In this document: one piece after another, positions 12,726 to 25,600 of the stretch
How positions within the stretch are numbered: position 1 is the stretch's first letter
Layout: the number at the start of each line of letters is the position of its first letter
Assembly (NCBI GenBank): GCA_025618425.1
Contig: CM046844.1
Coordinates: 1,373,500 to 1,437,499, forward strand
Length of the DNA stretch: 64,000 nt
Direction of reading: 5' to 3'
Origin: Heliocidaris tuberculata
Taxonomy: Eukaryota; Echinodermata; Echinoidea; Camarodonta; Echinometridae
The notes under the pieces: generated by a model
Database searches by the model: none
What the model saw: the letters and a program-made list of their open reading frames with translations, nothing else
Told to the model about the DNA's origin: nothing
Made by a program: the position numbers and the translations under genes

Positions 12726-12745
12726 TTCTATAATTCTATAAAAGA

Positions 12746-12891
12746 ATGAAAGAAAATATTGTGAATTGAAACTGGCCTCTCAGTTTTATCTAATAACTGA
12801 ATTCATTTCATATAAGAATATCAATATATGAAATGAATACTGTCACAAAATGAAAACTGAGAGGCCAGTATCCCAAAATTTTCTTTTATTC
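12746..12891. repeat. Imperfect hairpin repeat (MITE-like)
   Basis: GAATGAAAGAAAAT at the left and ATTTTCTTTTATTC at the right pair. Inside them ACTGGCCTCTCAGTTTT pairs with AAAACTGAGAGGCCAGT. A third, inner stem lies around TTCATTTCATAT and ATATGAAATGAA. No coding capacity. Confidence 0.7.
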
Positions 12892-12899
12892 ATACACAG

Positions 12900-13840
12900 A
12901 ATTATAAAATGAAGGGGGTGATGCTTGGCGCTCCACAAAGAAGTGGACAAACTCTACCTCCTTCGACAGGGATTAATCATAGGCTAAAGTAAGTTCCTTG
13001 TTTATGAAGACCAATCACTGGCCCTATTAACAAAAGATGTTTATTCTAAACGATGGTTTGAACCTCCATAAGCATAGCACGCACATGTCGTCTTGTCCAA
13101 TAGACGGACAGTAATGTGCTTATATACACTTATTTACGATTTGGTAACTTTGTAGAGGTTTGATAAAATCTGAGCTGCATGGCCTTACATGCTATCAGTG
13201 TATGTAATATGGTGTAAAAATGAAGCCCAGGAAAAAAAAAGCACTCTTAAAATTCTTCATGTGCTTCACATAAGTAAACATATGCCAGTGACTGGAAATG
13301 CCAGACTCATTTTCCCCCATAGACTCAGTGTTAAACTAAACCGTATGGCCATAAGCTTTCGTAAATGGGAGTATTCAGTCATAGATATCTTAATAACAAA
13401 ATTATATATTTGAAAACCTTTCTATGCCTGGCTATTCATTTATCCTTCTGAACATCATTATACAAGACAGATATCAAAATTCAACAATTTATCAAATCAA
13501 GCCTCCACAAAGTTACCGAATCCCTTTAATTTAGTCCACGACAGAGGTTTAAACCATTAGACCATGGTCTAAAATAAACCTCTTTCGTGAATTTGGGCCA
13601 TTAGGTTTACTTCAGATTTATCAAGGGCTTATCCTTCTACAGGTATATTACTAAACTCCATCCTTATCTAACCCACAAGTTTAAAATACAACTATTAACC
13701 CATGATTGTATTTGCCTATATTATTGCCAACTGTTTCAAAACCACTTCACCATCCAGTGCTTAACTACTTCCTTTCCTTTCTCCTTCTCTTCCTCCTTCT
13801 TTCCCCTTCTCTCCCTCCTTCTTTCCCCTTCTCTCCATCA
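12900..13840 (-). other. Probable GCH1 3' UTR and downstream flank
   Basis: Just beyond the stop is a pyrimidine-rich stretch on the plus strand (13760-13840). Minus-strand polyadenylation hexamers are an ATTAAA at 13530-13525 and an AATAAA at 13045-13040. Either could end the transcript, and I cannot choose between them from sequence. No coding sequence was recognised. Confidence 0.4.
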
Positions 13841-13967
13841 TTATCCACGTATGAGTGTCAGGAACTCATCCCGTGTCTTTGGATCATCTCGGAAGACACC
13901 TAGCATGCAGGATGTTATCGTCTTGCTGTTCAGCTTCTGTACACCCCTCATCACCATACACATGTGA
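13841..13967 (-). CDS. GCH1: GCH1 coding exon 6 (C-terminus and stop)
   Basis: This is the 127-nt coding part of the last exon. The acceptor is atccttacag|TCACAT. It encodes [15 protein letters not shown], then the segment [20 protein letters not shown] and LTLIRG, and ends in TAA at 13843-13841. C235 of HMC is the third zinc ligand and H233 the second catalytic histidine. The C-terminal residue is Gly where human has Ser. Human c.627-753 is also 127 nt. Confidence 0.96.
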
Positions 13968-16900
13968 CTGTAAGGATGGATAAAGACAAGAGATGGCAAC
14001 AAAAGTGAAAGGTTATTCAAGTTTGCTGTATGTGAACAGATGATTTTCAAGTATATAAACCCTACTGTGCCATTAGGATTAAGAACAGTTATCCTTAACC
14101 AGTTGACTACTGATTTCTGTTATTCCCATGGGCTTAAGACAGGGACAACTCAGTTTCCATAGTTAATGGGTGAATAAACTTTCAAAAGTCAACCTTGAAG
14201 TTTTAACTCATTTTTCCAAGTAAAATCTACTTAAATCGTATAAAAAAGACACTTAAATGACTGCACATTAGTAAGGCTGGAATTAAAACTGTACAGAGAA
14301 CTTGGCTTTCATAATTCACAAAGATTGTTTAAAGAAAATAACAGATTATATGCACTTTAAGGCCAATCCCCACAAGAGGTGGAAAAAAACTGCCACTGTA
14401 AAAAACTAAAATCATTTTACCAAGGACTCGACACTACCAAGGTCTGGAGCACGCAGACCTCCAAATTTCACAATGTAAGCAGGGGCCTCAAGTGAACACG
14501 GACCCCTACAGTTTCATTCTTCTGCACACTATGTTAAAACTATCAGAGTGGAACCCTGTTTTACATGTATGTGAAAATGAAAGGCAATATGAAGGTTTGG
14601 CATAAAAAAAAAAAACTAATAATAACTCCACACACCCACACATCCATTGGTCTGTGTGTTAAAATCAGACGATATGTGACATGCATAATGCTTTATGTCA
14701 TTTTATTTGGGTGTGGCTAGCTCCAAGAGAAATTTTACCAGCTCATATGAGGCTCTCATTATGTTTCCTTAACACTTAATGTGCCACTGTGCCATTTGGC
14801 ACAAACTCTACACACAAATCCCATAGAAGAGTATTTATATGGTAAAAACAAAGAGTTAAAAAGGGTCCAGGTATCAGTATGGATTAAAATGGGTACATGT
14901 ATGACTATCAACTAAATGTATGTAGGAATCACTTGAACAAGAAGGCAATAAGGTAAAGACAAAATAAAATTGAAGAATCTGGGTAAAATTTAAAGGGAAG
15001 CCTGAGTTCTGGGAAAGGTAAAAAAAAAAATAATTTGTGAGCTTTCTCATTCTTTTTGTTAGTTTGGAAGATTATCATAGTAGATAGGTCCCCTGAAAAG
15101 GACTGCTCTTCAAATGCTCTCATATTCAAAATATTACAAGAAACAGCTGAAATGTTTGGGCCGAACATTTGTTTGTAGTCCCATATACACATTTCTGTGT
15201 GCAGTGCATGTGATTCTCAGCAGGAATGAACCAATTTCTTATCATTTGGTGATTCCAAAGCTTACAGCATACGCCAATTCTCATTTGCTATATAATCAAC
15301 CTTTCCCACTTGCTGTGAGACAGTTTCTTTCACAATTCAATCTCATGACCAGAACTCAACTTAATATTTAACTATGGGTATATGGAAATTACAAAAAGCA
15401 TACACATACAAGTGTTGTATGTGGGTATAGCTTTCAACAGAACTGGACATTATAAGTACAGAAATGGCAAAATACTGATGAGTTTGTGTACACAGATTTG
15501 AGTATGACCAATCATGAACATGATATAAGGGATTATTTTTCTAAGTGGTATTATGTATTGATATGACAGAGCTAAGAATAATTAGCATGAAGAATGGAAG
15601 TGAAGAAGAATGAGAATGAGAATTGCTTTGAGTGTGAATATAAGTATGATTAAGGGATTCTATTTCACACAGGTGTTATGTATTGACATGACTGAGCTGA
15701 GAAAAAGTAGCATTGAGAATCAGTATGACCTGTTTTGTATAAATTTGAATGATTATTACTTTGAGTGAGAGGATGCCCATCAGCATGAAATATGTTGATT
15801 TTATTCACCAATGATATGATGGATTTCTTAGGCCTAGACATGAGCATTAAATGTGAGGGTACGTCTTTTAATAAGGGTATAAATACTGGCTCATCAAAAT
15901 CCATGAGTACGAGGAGAGTCAAGAACTGAATCTGAAAATGCATGGATCGGGATGGAGAGCCAGTATGAATGAATATATAAAAATGAGAGGTACATGGAAG
16001 GTATTACTGGGTACGGGTGTTGTAATGATTAAGCCAAAATATGAGACTAGAATGAGTATGGGAATCAGCAATACATAAATACTTACATCAGGGACTAATG
16101 TAAGTGTGAGTAGACACAGACTCAAGCACATGGATGGTATCACAATCCATACTATGATTCATGCATATCTAATAGATTGATACTGATGACATACAAGACG
16201 TATGGAAACATCAAATGACACTCAAAACATCAAAATGCTATGAGGCAAAATAAAGAAAGTAAAAACTCAAAACTCAAAACTGACACTCAAAAGTTAAACT
16301 TGAACATGAAACTCAAAAGTGAAACTCAAAAGTGAAACTCAAAACTCCCTGAGTGTGCTCACCTGAGATGTCTGAGAGAAGAAAAGCGTTAAAACTTGAG
16401 ACCAAACGAAGCTCTCCGTGTACCACACTCAGGTGAGCACAACAAGGAATGCCATACAGAAAATATTAGAGTTTAGTAAAATATTCAAACAATCCAGTGC
16501 GTACACAATATCTAAATTATTGATTGGTTAGCAATGATAAGTCAAAGTGCAAGGGGGGCCAGGGGCTCAAAAAATGCTGAGGACCTTTTTTTTTTGCTTG
16601 TCAGAGATTTTTTTTGAGCTAAGAAGGGGCCCAAAAATGCTGAGGACCTTTTTTTTTTTTTTTTTTTTTTTTGCTTATCAGAAAATTTTGTGAATGTTGA
16701 GCCCCCTCCCTCAAAAAATGTCTTGCCAAAGGACATCAGTGCCACGACCGGATTCGAACCCTGCACCTTGTGATCCATAGTCTGGAGACGTATCCATTAG
16801 ATCACAACACCTCTACCACGTTTAACACCTTGACTGCTCAAAAAGTTTATATGACTGTTCCTTATACATGCACTTCTTTCAATGTTCAAAACGTCCTGTA

Positions 16901-19900
16901 CTTTTCACTTTCTCTGCATTTCAAGCAAAAGTATTGGTCTATCAAAATGATAAAGTATTCCCCACTAATATTCTTTATTGACAACTCGTTGTTTCTGTGA
17001 AACGCTATTTCTATCCATTTTAACAACATCAAAATTGTCTGAAAATTAACTATTTCTTATATTAAATGTTTATTCTCTAAAAACATTGAGAGCAAAGAGG
17101 TTAACTTGGTTAGCAGCAATGAGAAGGCCTTAGAGAAATGGATAGTTTACAAATTAAATATTCAAGTAATGCAATGTACAAACAGTTTGGCTGGCATAGC
17201 TTTGATAGTAAAATGTAGTGGCATGTAAAACCACAGTTTTTATTCCACAGGAACAGTGGCGTGGCATGAACCAAGCAATAGAGGGGGCACAGGTCTTACT
17301 TGGAAAATTCAATGCAAATTTACAAAGCCACTGATTAGGGGGATGGTGCGGGAAGGGGTCCTATCACCTTCTTTTCTTGTCCTTTCCCCCTTCTCCTGAT
17401 TCTTTCTTTGTTTCTCCCTTTTCTTTTTTCTTTTCTCTCCATTCGATTGGGTGGGAAAGTCCCCCCGTGCCCCATGTAGCTACGCCACTGCACAGGAATA
17501 TACATATTCAATCAACATTCATCTTCCACCTATCTAGGATCTTTCTAACAAAGGTAGGCAGGCATCAGAGTTCAAATTATGATATTCAATGTATGCCTGA
17601 CCTGACTAGCTAGATCCAAGAAAAGTAAAAGAGGAAGGATAATTGGCCCAATGAGGTCTTTTGTTGAAAAAAACGAGGTTATACGTATGATTACATTTAG
17701 CTTAGCTCCCATAGTTACCTTACTGTCCAAACCACTTTGGAATGATCATAGCCCACATTAAATGAAGGAACTTACGTGGCTTCGATGACTACTCCTACAC
17801 CAGCTGGAGCTATAGCTTCTGTCACTGCCAGGGCTATTTGTTTGGTTAACCTTTCTTGAACTGCCAATGAAATGAAGATTTGAAATATATCATCCACTTC
17901 TGTTAGATTTTACCATCACACAGAAAAGGCGAAAGACATTTAACTAAAGTCAACAGAACTGTCTATTGTAGGTTATCAGTAAAACTGAAATGAACAGCTT
18001 TAGACATCAGCTCTAGTATTGATTTTTCACAATAACCTATTAACAAAGATTAGGTGATGTTCTAGAGGTGATTGGGTTTATAAAAACTTTACTCAGGTTC
18101 ACACGAAAGGGAGCTAAACTTTAAGTTTTGCTTGTAGTTTCAAAACTTTAAGTTAACTTGTAGTTATCTTGTAGTTTCAGACCGTATGAACGGACTCGTT
18201 GTTTCGAAACTTTAAGTTTACTTGTAGTTCTAGAACCACAAGCGAGCTTGTAGTAAAGGCCGAAACACGAGTAGTGGGTGGTCCTCCGTTGCAGTTTCGG
18301 ACAGTGCGGACAGAATAAACTTTAAGTTTTGCAAGCTTGTTGTTAACGATGACCTTGCTGTTCATGTTAAACTTCGGGGTCATGAATTATGAACACAGGA
18401 TCTGTTTGTGTACTGTGCACACAATCGGTAGTATTTACTTCCAGTGTTAACAACGACGATTGTTCGGGGCCCGTGTGAACCCTAGCCGTGGTTAGTTGAG
18501 TCGTTGTTTTGTTAACTTCAAGTTTCGAAAACACAAGTCCCGTATGAACGTAGCTATAATTATGCAACATACAGGCTTGTTCGCAGAAAAAAGTTTATGC
18601 ATGGTTCAAATTGACAGAAATATGGATTTACGGAATCCCATGGGCCAGGTGATCTGAGGACCAAAGCACCTATGCAGGTGGAAGTTATGCAATGACACAT
18701 TTATTGGTCCATATATTGAGTGAAATATGGCCTTACGGCCTCCCAAGGAGGTGGTTTGGGATGACCAATACAACTTTGGAGATTGAAAGTAGGAACTGAT
18801 TGATTTATTATACTTGTCGGTACCCTTGCTGGGGGAATCTACACATGGTTTTTATTTTCTGAAATTCCTCACTCTTGGTATCAACACCAAGGATGTTATG
18901 CAATGGCGAGAAAGGCTGGCAACAAATTTATCACTTATGTACATTTAAGCTACGTTCATACGGGACTCGTGGTTTCGAAACTTTAAGTTAACAAAACCAC
19001 GACTCCCTAACTGCAACGAGGGTTCATATCAGCAGGAAACAACGAGCTGTAACTACAAGCCGAGCGATCATCGTGATTGACCCAGGAAGTAGATACTACC
19101 GATTGTGTGTACAGCACACATACAGATCCTGTGTTCATAATGTGTTCGAAGGTTATGACCCAGAAATTTAACATGAACAGCAAGGTCATCCTAAACCACA
19201 AGCCTGCGAAACTTAAAGTTTATTCTGTTCACATGGTGCGAAACTCCGACTGAGGGCCACCCACTGCTCATGGTTTCAACTTTAACCACAAGCTAGCTTA
19301 TGGTTCTAGAACTACAAGTAAACTTAAAGTTTCGAAACCACAAGTCCGTTCATATGGGCTGAAGCTACAAGATAACTACAAGTTAACTTAAAGTTTTGAA
19401 ACTACAAGCGAAACCTAAAGTTTAGCTCCCATCGTGTGAACGTAACTTTAAAGCGTTTCCATCCAAAGAGATGCTTTTATATATATGACTAAATGAATAA
19501 AAACTCCGTCACAAGGGTTACGGGACATATTGTTCATGACCTGCCTTAAATACACTAACCCTTTCAGTGCAGTAAAGGGGTAACCCATCTGAATTTTATA
19601 TTTCATCAAATATGGACAAAGAAAAACTTGCAAGTCCTTTTGCAATTCAAAATGGGTTTGGAGAAATTAGATATGGAATACTATTATTATCCCCGCGTTC
19701 AGACTATCCCCCCCTTTAGCGTGGGAAGGGGGAGAGATCTTATCTTTTTTACGACCGAGCGTCCATACTATGTTCGAATCCCCCGCTAGCCGGGGGACAA
19801 ATCACGACTGTGTGCGTTAGGTTCTTTGTCTCCACTTTTCGCGCATGTGCACTTATGATAAAAACAGGTGCGAGATATCAGATTACGAGCCAAGGTCGCT

Positions 19901-21666
19901 CTCCCATCCAAAAACCCAACATGTTTGGGGGGAGAGGGGGAGGCGGGGAGACGGGGAGAAGGCGAGCGTACACACTATGCGTTTGCCGGGGGATGTCCCG
20001 CTTAGCGGGACATCCCCCGCTAAACGGGGGATAGTCTGAACGCGGGGTATAAAGAAACCAATGGAAAATGCTCCATGATAAAAAAAACTTCATGTCTAAA
20101 CAGGGCTTAGGGAGCCAGATGGCTCAGTGGTAGAACAGTGGTCTTGTAACTGGGAGGACCAGGGTTCAAAACCAAGTGAATGCACTAGTGCCCTTTGGTA
20201 AGGCATTCATCCTCATTACCAAGTCCCTCGGAGAGGAGTTAAAGCCGTCGGTCCCCTGGTTGCTTACTTACAAGCATACACATGCTTTCTTAGCAGTCAG
20301 GTAAAATAAACCATTAAACCCTTCCAAGGATTAGTACCAAGTACATCTACATCAGTCTCACCTTGTAATCTCCTGCTGTAGATTTCAACCAGCCTGAAAA
20401 ATAAATGAAGAATAAACTCATTAGTGAAAAAGACCAATAAAGCAGAGACAACAAAATAATACCAACTCAAAAACAAGACATGATAGTAGAAATTCAAGAA
20501 CACCATCTTACAGGAAAAGTGTGAATATATGTTCGTTTTGTCTGGACATACGAAAAAGTTTAACTTTAGAATGCGCATAAAGTGAGACACGCACCGAGAA
20601 GAGTCCTCCTCTACAGTGCAGGGGACGCCGGTGTGGTTAGCACTAGTGCAGTGCAGGCTGGTTTGCACGTGTGTAGTGCTCCCAGTTACAACTATACTTG
20701 AATGAATGCTAAAAGTGCAACCGTTTCCTCTCGACGAATAAGAATCATTGTTACATGAACATAGAGCTCAAAATATATTTTCAGAAACCGTCCGAAGAAA
20801 ATTGATACCACACTCCAGTGATATTTGGCAGGCCATTGATTGTACCAACTACTCGCCAAAATAGGGAAAAATGGCACAGACTCCATTGACAAGCTGAAAA
20901 AGTTGAAATTCGAACGTCTAAAGTGCAACTCCTTCCTTTATTAGAATAACAGCAAATTTGGTATCATTTTAAGCAAAACATTTTAAACTTTCAAAAACCG
21001 TCCTAAGTTTTGTGAAAAACATGACTTATTTTATGTAATTATAGTCATTTCATCAAACAGCGCTGTTTTCGATGTTCATATCCTGTGTTAAACGGGATTC
21101 GGTGGGGTGTATGGAGCAGATGCGCGTAACTTTTCCACATGGGTATTTTTCTTTGGCAGAGGGGGGGGGGGGGGGGAGGATGGGGGAAGGTTACATAATT
21201 AAGACACTGTTTTAAAAACTGTTACTGTCAAACCAGAAAGTATGTATTTCGGGCAACACTGGCTTGGAAACAGGTTAATGGGATAAGTTGCCTGTTTAGA
21301 GCCATAAGGGCATTAACTCGGTGTTAAATGACATGAGTTAACATTATTCTGACTCTCAACAAATGATGTGCTAGAATTATTAGTTCTTAAAAATTGTTAT
21401 TTGACCATGCACCCCTCTCCATGTTGAGCCCTTGTCAAAGTGATAGCAATTTTTATTTTTTAATTTTTTAATTTTTTAATTTTATTTATTTATTTATTAT
21501 TTTAAAAAAATGTTAAATGACATGAGTTAACATTATTCTGACTCTCAACAAATGATGTGTTAGAATTTTCAGTTCTTCAAAATTGTTATTTGACCATCCA
21601 CCCCTCTCCATGTTGAGCCCTTGTCAAAGTGATAGCAATTTTTATTTTTATTTATTTATTTTATTT

Positions 21667-21701
<35 letters not shown>

Positions 21702-22612
21702 GGGGGGGGGGGGGGAATAAATAGAAAAAATATTAGATGGCAGATGGATTTTTTGATAAGTGATTACCAGTCACCAGTTACAAGATACTCTTAAATATAT
21801 TAACTCCTACCTGGCTATAAAGAGGTCTGAATTCTGAAGGTTGACTGACGGTGCAACAGTAGCCAAGTTTACTACCTTGACAAGCACAAAGACGTCTCCT
21901 TCTTTTTCTTAGAATGTGAATACTTAATATACACCAAGTAATCAATATTCACAAGCAAAATAGCCTTTTCACAAAAATACCCAGCTCCCATTAAAATGAA
22001 TATTGGAAAGTAATATTTCTTAACATTAAGTGTAACGATAGCACATTATCTGGTAAGAATGGAACTGATATGTCTATACATTATCAACCTCCGTGCTGCA
22101 ATCCAATCAGGGCCCTCTTGCATAAAAGGTTGTGTTTAATCGCAACCCAAAAAATTAAATGCAAGTTCCAAATACTCGATCCTGAGTGGTTATAAATCAA
22201 GTTGCGTTTAATTTTTTGAGCTGCGATTAAACGCAACTTTTTATGCAACAGGGCCCAGATTGTAGATGTTATTGTAACTTTTTGGCAATAAAAGGCATTT
22301 ATAGAAAGCTCAATTTTGTTGGTATCTAAATGAAAGTGTATGGTTTTAATTTTCAGTCTACATACAAAATAAATTGTTATAACTTCCACAAAAGCTGGCT
22401 ACATTCAACAATTTTTATGGATATGATAATGAATAATCATAATCATAATCATAATATCCATAAAATTCATACCTTGCAACCTTGCTGAGGCCTAATACTC
22501 GCTTATTTGGCAGATAACCGACAGACACCTATAAAAATGAAAGGAAACATATTCATAGTCATCATTTCATCAATCACACCCAAAACAGAAATGCACAGCA
22601 TTGTTGACACAC

Positions 22613-22676
<64 letters not shown>

Positions 22677-25600
22677 TCATAGATGTTTGAACAGGATGGT
22701 TAATTCCAAGCTTGTTTTGTTATCATTTTTCAGCTGAACAAAGTGTAAGTGAAATAATAAAAATAAACTGGCATCAAAAGTACAGTAATGCGGCAAACTA
22801 AAGTCAGTCATTTTATTTGTTAGTCACAGGATGAATACCTTGAACTTCATGAAATGTTTTCTTTTGGGCCAAACTGCGGCTATAAGTGAGGTATAAAAGC
22901 AAACATGCAGGATAGAGGATAGATGACCCCTACCCCACCCCCCTCCAATATGAAGGCCCACCCTTCCTCCCAAGATGATCATGCCAATATCTTTATCCAT
23001 TTCTGGATATGCCACTAGCTATGGAATAATCAACCTGCAAATTGTAAACTATGGTGGGAGAATGCGGTTGGGATGGGAGTGTTTTTTACACTTCTACACC
23101 GTACCAGCAGAATATCTCTTTAACTATGATCGGTAATAGTGAGTTTTCAGGGAAAAGAGGGGAAACGGAAATAGTACAGTATACTGAAGTGCCTTTTTTT
23201 GTTGTTCCAGACGTATCAAGTGTCAAGTCTGTACTCTGTTCTATTGCAACTGTAAATTAATGTATTATGAATTAACTTCTATTCAGTTATTAATTAATGT
23301 AAATGACGTAGATCCTAGGTAGCTGGCTACATGACTGAAAACTGGAATTCAAGGGGAATACTGATCATAGCCAATTTAATTGCGATAAATAAATGTAATA
23401 ATTACAAAACATTCAGCCTGACGAAACTGAGTGTAAGCCTGAAAGAGACCATCTTTTTCTATGATAGAATGTATCAAAACTACACCAATTTCAACATTTT
23501 CCCAATATTCTGATGAAGTAATAATAATAATAATAATATTCCGCTTTTATATAGCACCTAATACATCGGAGATGTCTCTAAGCGCTTTACAGATACAGAG
23601 CTGTCAACTTAAATATCCACCTTTCAGGAAGAATTTACAGAGAAATCAGGAAGATCTTTCTCTATTACACACAATTCAATAGAAGAAATCAATGTATGAA
23701 TCACGGAGATTGTTGAAAATCTGGCATTTTTCACTCTAAAATCAGCTCATTTTCAGGGAGTCTCCCTGACAATCAGGGAGACTTGGCAGCTCTGCAGATA
23801 TATTATTACCCCGGTCATCGGATTCTGGCTTGCCCGCACACAATGTATGCACATTCTCCACTCCCTGGGGAGTATTCCAACAATGGGCCATGGCGCTCAC
23901 ATTGCTAAGCAAACGACATTAACTTTCGCATCCTACCGGGTACCCATTTAACACCTGGGTGGAGAGTGGCAAATGTAGATTAACGTCTTGCCAAAGGACG
24001 CTAGTGCTGCGGTGGGATTCGAACCCCGGACCTCGTGGTTCAAAGTCCGGGGACTTATCCACTGATCCACAACACCTCTAATACAATATACATGTATGTA
24101 TCTGCAAAGATCAGAAGCAGCCATAGCTGACACAAATTTTAGGCCACTTTCTACATGCAAAGCAATTCATTATTCAAGAAAAAAAATTGCTGGATTACTT
24201 GTGTAAATTATGCATAAAAAGAAACAAAGCCTGTATTTGTTTCTTTTTGGCAATATAAGATAAAACATATAAATGTTGAATATATATATACACACATATT
24301 ATGTATGATTAAGTGGGAAAATAGCAAGTTTTTAAAAAGATAGCGCTATCATTATACCGGTATGTTCATTTGGTTGGCCGTAGACATTAAAATTGTGCCG
24401 CATCATGGCACATGGCATATCCTCACGACGGAAATTAAAAAGGATGGTAAAAATAGACTACCAGTAGTTGAGGTGTTTGAATCTATCTTGTTTGGACTCC
24501 TGAAGTGGGCAAAGATATTAAATTCGTAAGCCTTGTCAATAAAAGTTATAAAAAGGGTCAGAATTAAAGGCCATCTGTGAGATTGAGCGCCAAAGAATCT
24601 CGATGATTTTGACGTTTGTTTGTGAAGTGGAAGGGAGCGCAGAGTTTCTTGAGAAATTTAATCCCAACAGTCTGACCAAACATCCGTCTGTCGACGGTAA
24701 AAGAAGCTAATATTAGAAAAGGGATTGTTTGCATTTATTAACTGGTAAGAAATCAATAATCAAAACTTCAGGAATGCAGCTTCATTATATGGATAGTGTC
24801 AGGCAGGGGCATAGCAGTACAGTGAGAAAGGGGGGGGGGGGAGGGAGGGAAGGGGTATCAAGGCCCCCATTACAAAAATGTTCTGTACATAATTTGGGCA
24901 CTCTTAAACCCTTGTTGGTGAATGGCAGAAGTTGATGACACCCCCCCCTTTTTTTTTGATGTTGCTTCTTTTTGAAATATTTTGGCAAACTTGCAAACTG
25001 GATGGCAAGTTTGGTCCAACAACACCCCCTCCCCTCTCTGCCATTTAGAATGGTGTAGATACATGTACATCGTAATGTCAGGTGAATATTAACCTTTTGA
25101 CTACTTAATACTCTGATTCCTATAGGCTTAATACATGAGCCAACTGGTTTCCATAGCCAATGGGTTAAAGGGAAGCTTGAGTTCTAGGAAAGGTAAAAAA
25201 TAATTTGTGAGCTTTCTCATTCTTATTATGTTAGTTTGGAAGATTATCACAGTAGATATGTCTCCTGAAAAGGACTGCTCTTCAAATGCCCTCACATTCA
25301 AAATATGACAAGAAACAGCTAAAATGTTTGGGCTGAACATTTGTGTGTAGTCCCATTATCCATAAACCCACTTCTGTGTGCAGCACATGTGACTCTCAGC
25401 AGGATTGAGTCAATTTCTCTTCATTTTGGGGAATCTAAAACCTTACAGCATACACCAACTCTTATGTGCTATGTAATCAACCTTTCCCAATTGCTTTGGG
25501 ACAGCTTCTTTCACAATTCAATCTCATGACCAGAACTCAACTTGATCTTTAAGTGGTCTGTCAAGTCACAACATTGATGAGAGAGGCTATTTGAGAAGCA

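Larger units (their letters stand above)
13968..17775 (-). other. GCH1: GCH1 intron 5 (3.8 kb)
   Basis: The intron holds a family C foldback, a decayed duplication of about 70 bp (15530-15600 and 15655-15725), a 13-bp GAAACTCAAAAGT minisatellite, a 13-bp perfect hairpin (16355-16440), a SINE and a hAT-like MITE. No other gene was recognised. Confidence 0.85.
17861..20361 (-). other. GCH1: GCH1 intron 4 (2.5 kb)
   Basis: Almost the whole intron is repeat: an inverted pair of about 0.5-kb units, a 357-bp GC-ended foldback and a tRNA-derived SINE. The 390 bp between the inverted units (18560-18950) carry no recognisable feature. Confidence 0.85.
20394..22472 (-). other. GCH1: GCH1 intron 3 (2.1 kb)
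   Basis: The intron contains a direct duplication, a long T/G homopolymer junction and a small foldback MITE, all listed separately. A G-run is at 21161-21176. Nothing coding was recognised. Confidence 0.85.

Noticed and set aside
20109..20320. Candidate tRNA gene with A and B boxes
   Set aside because: The acceptor stem and anticodon arm do not form properly and a long conserved non-tRNA body follows, so it is a SINE. The same applies at 16700-16818, 23960-24082 and 12640-12725.
20297..20668. 123-codon minus-strand ORF containing VEIYSRRLQ
   Set aside because: Only the 32 nt at 20362-20393 are coding (GCH1 exon 4). The rest is intron read-through and SINE antisense.
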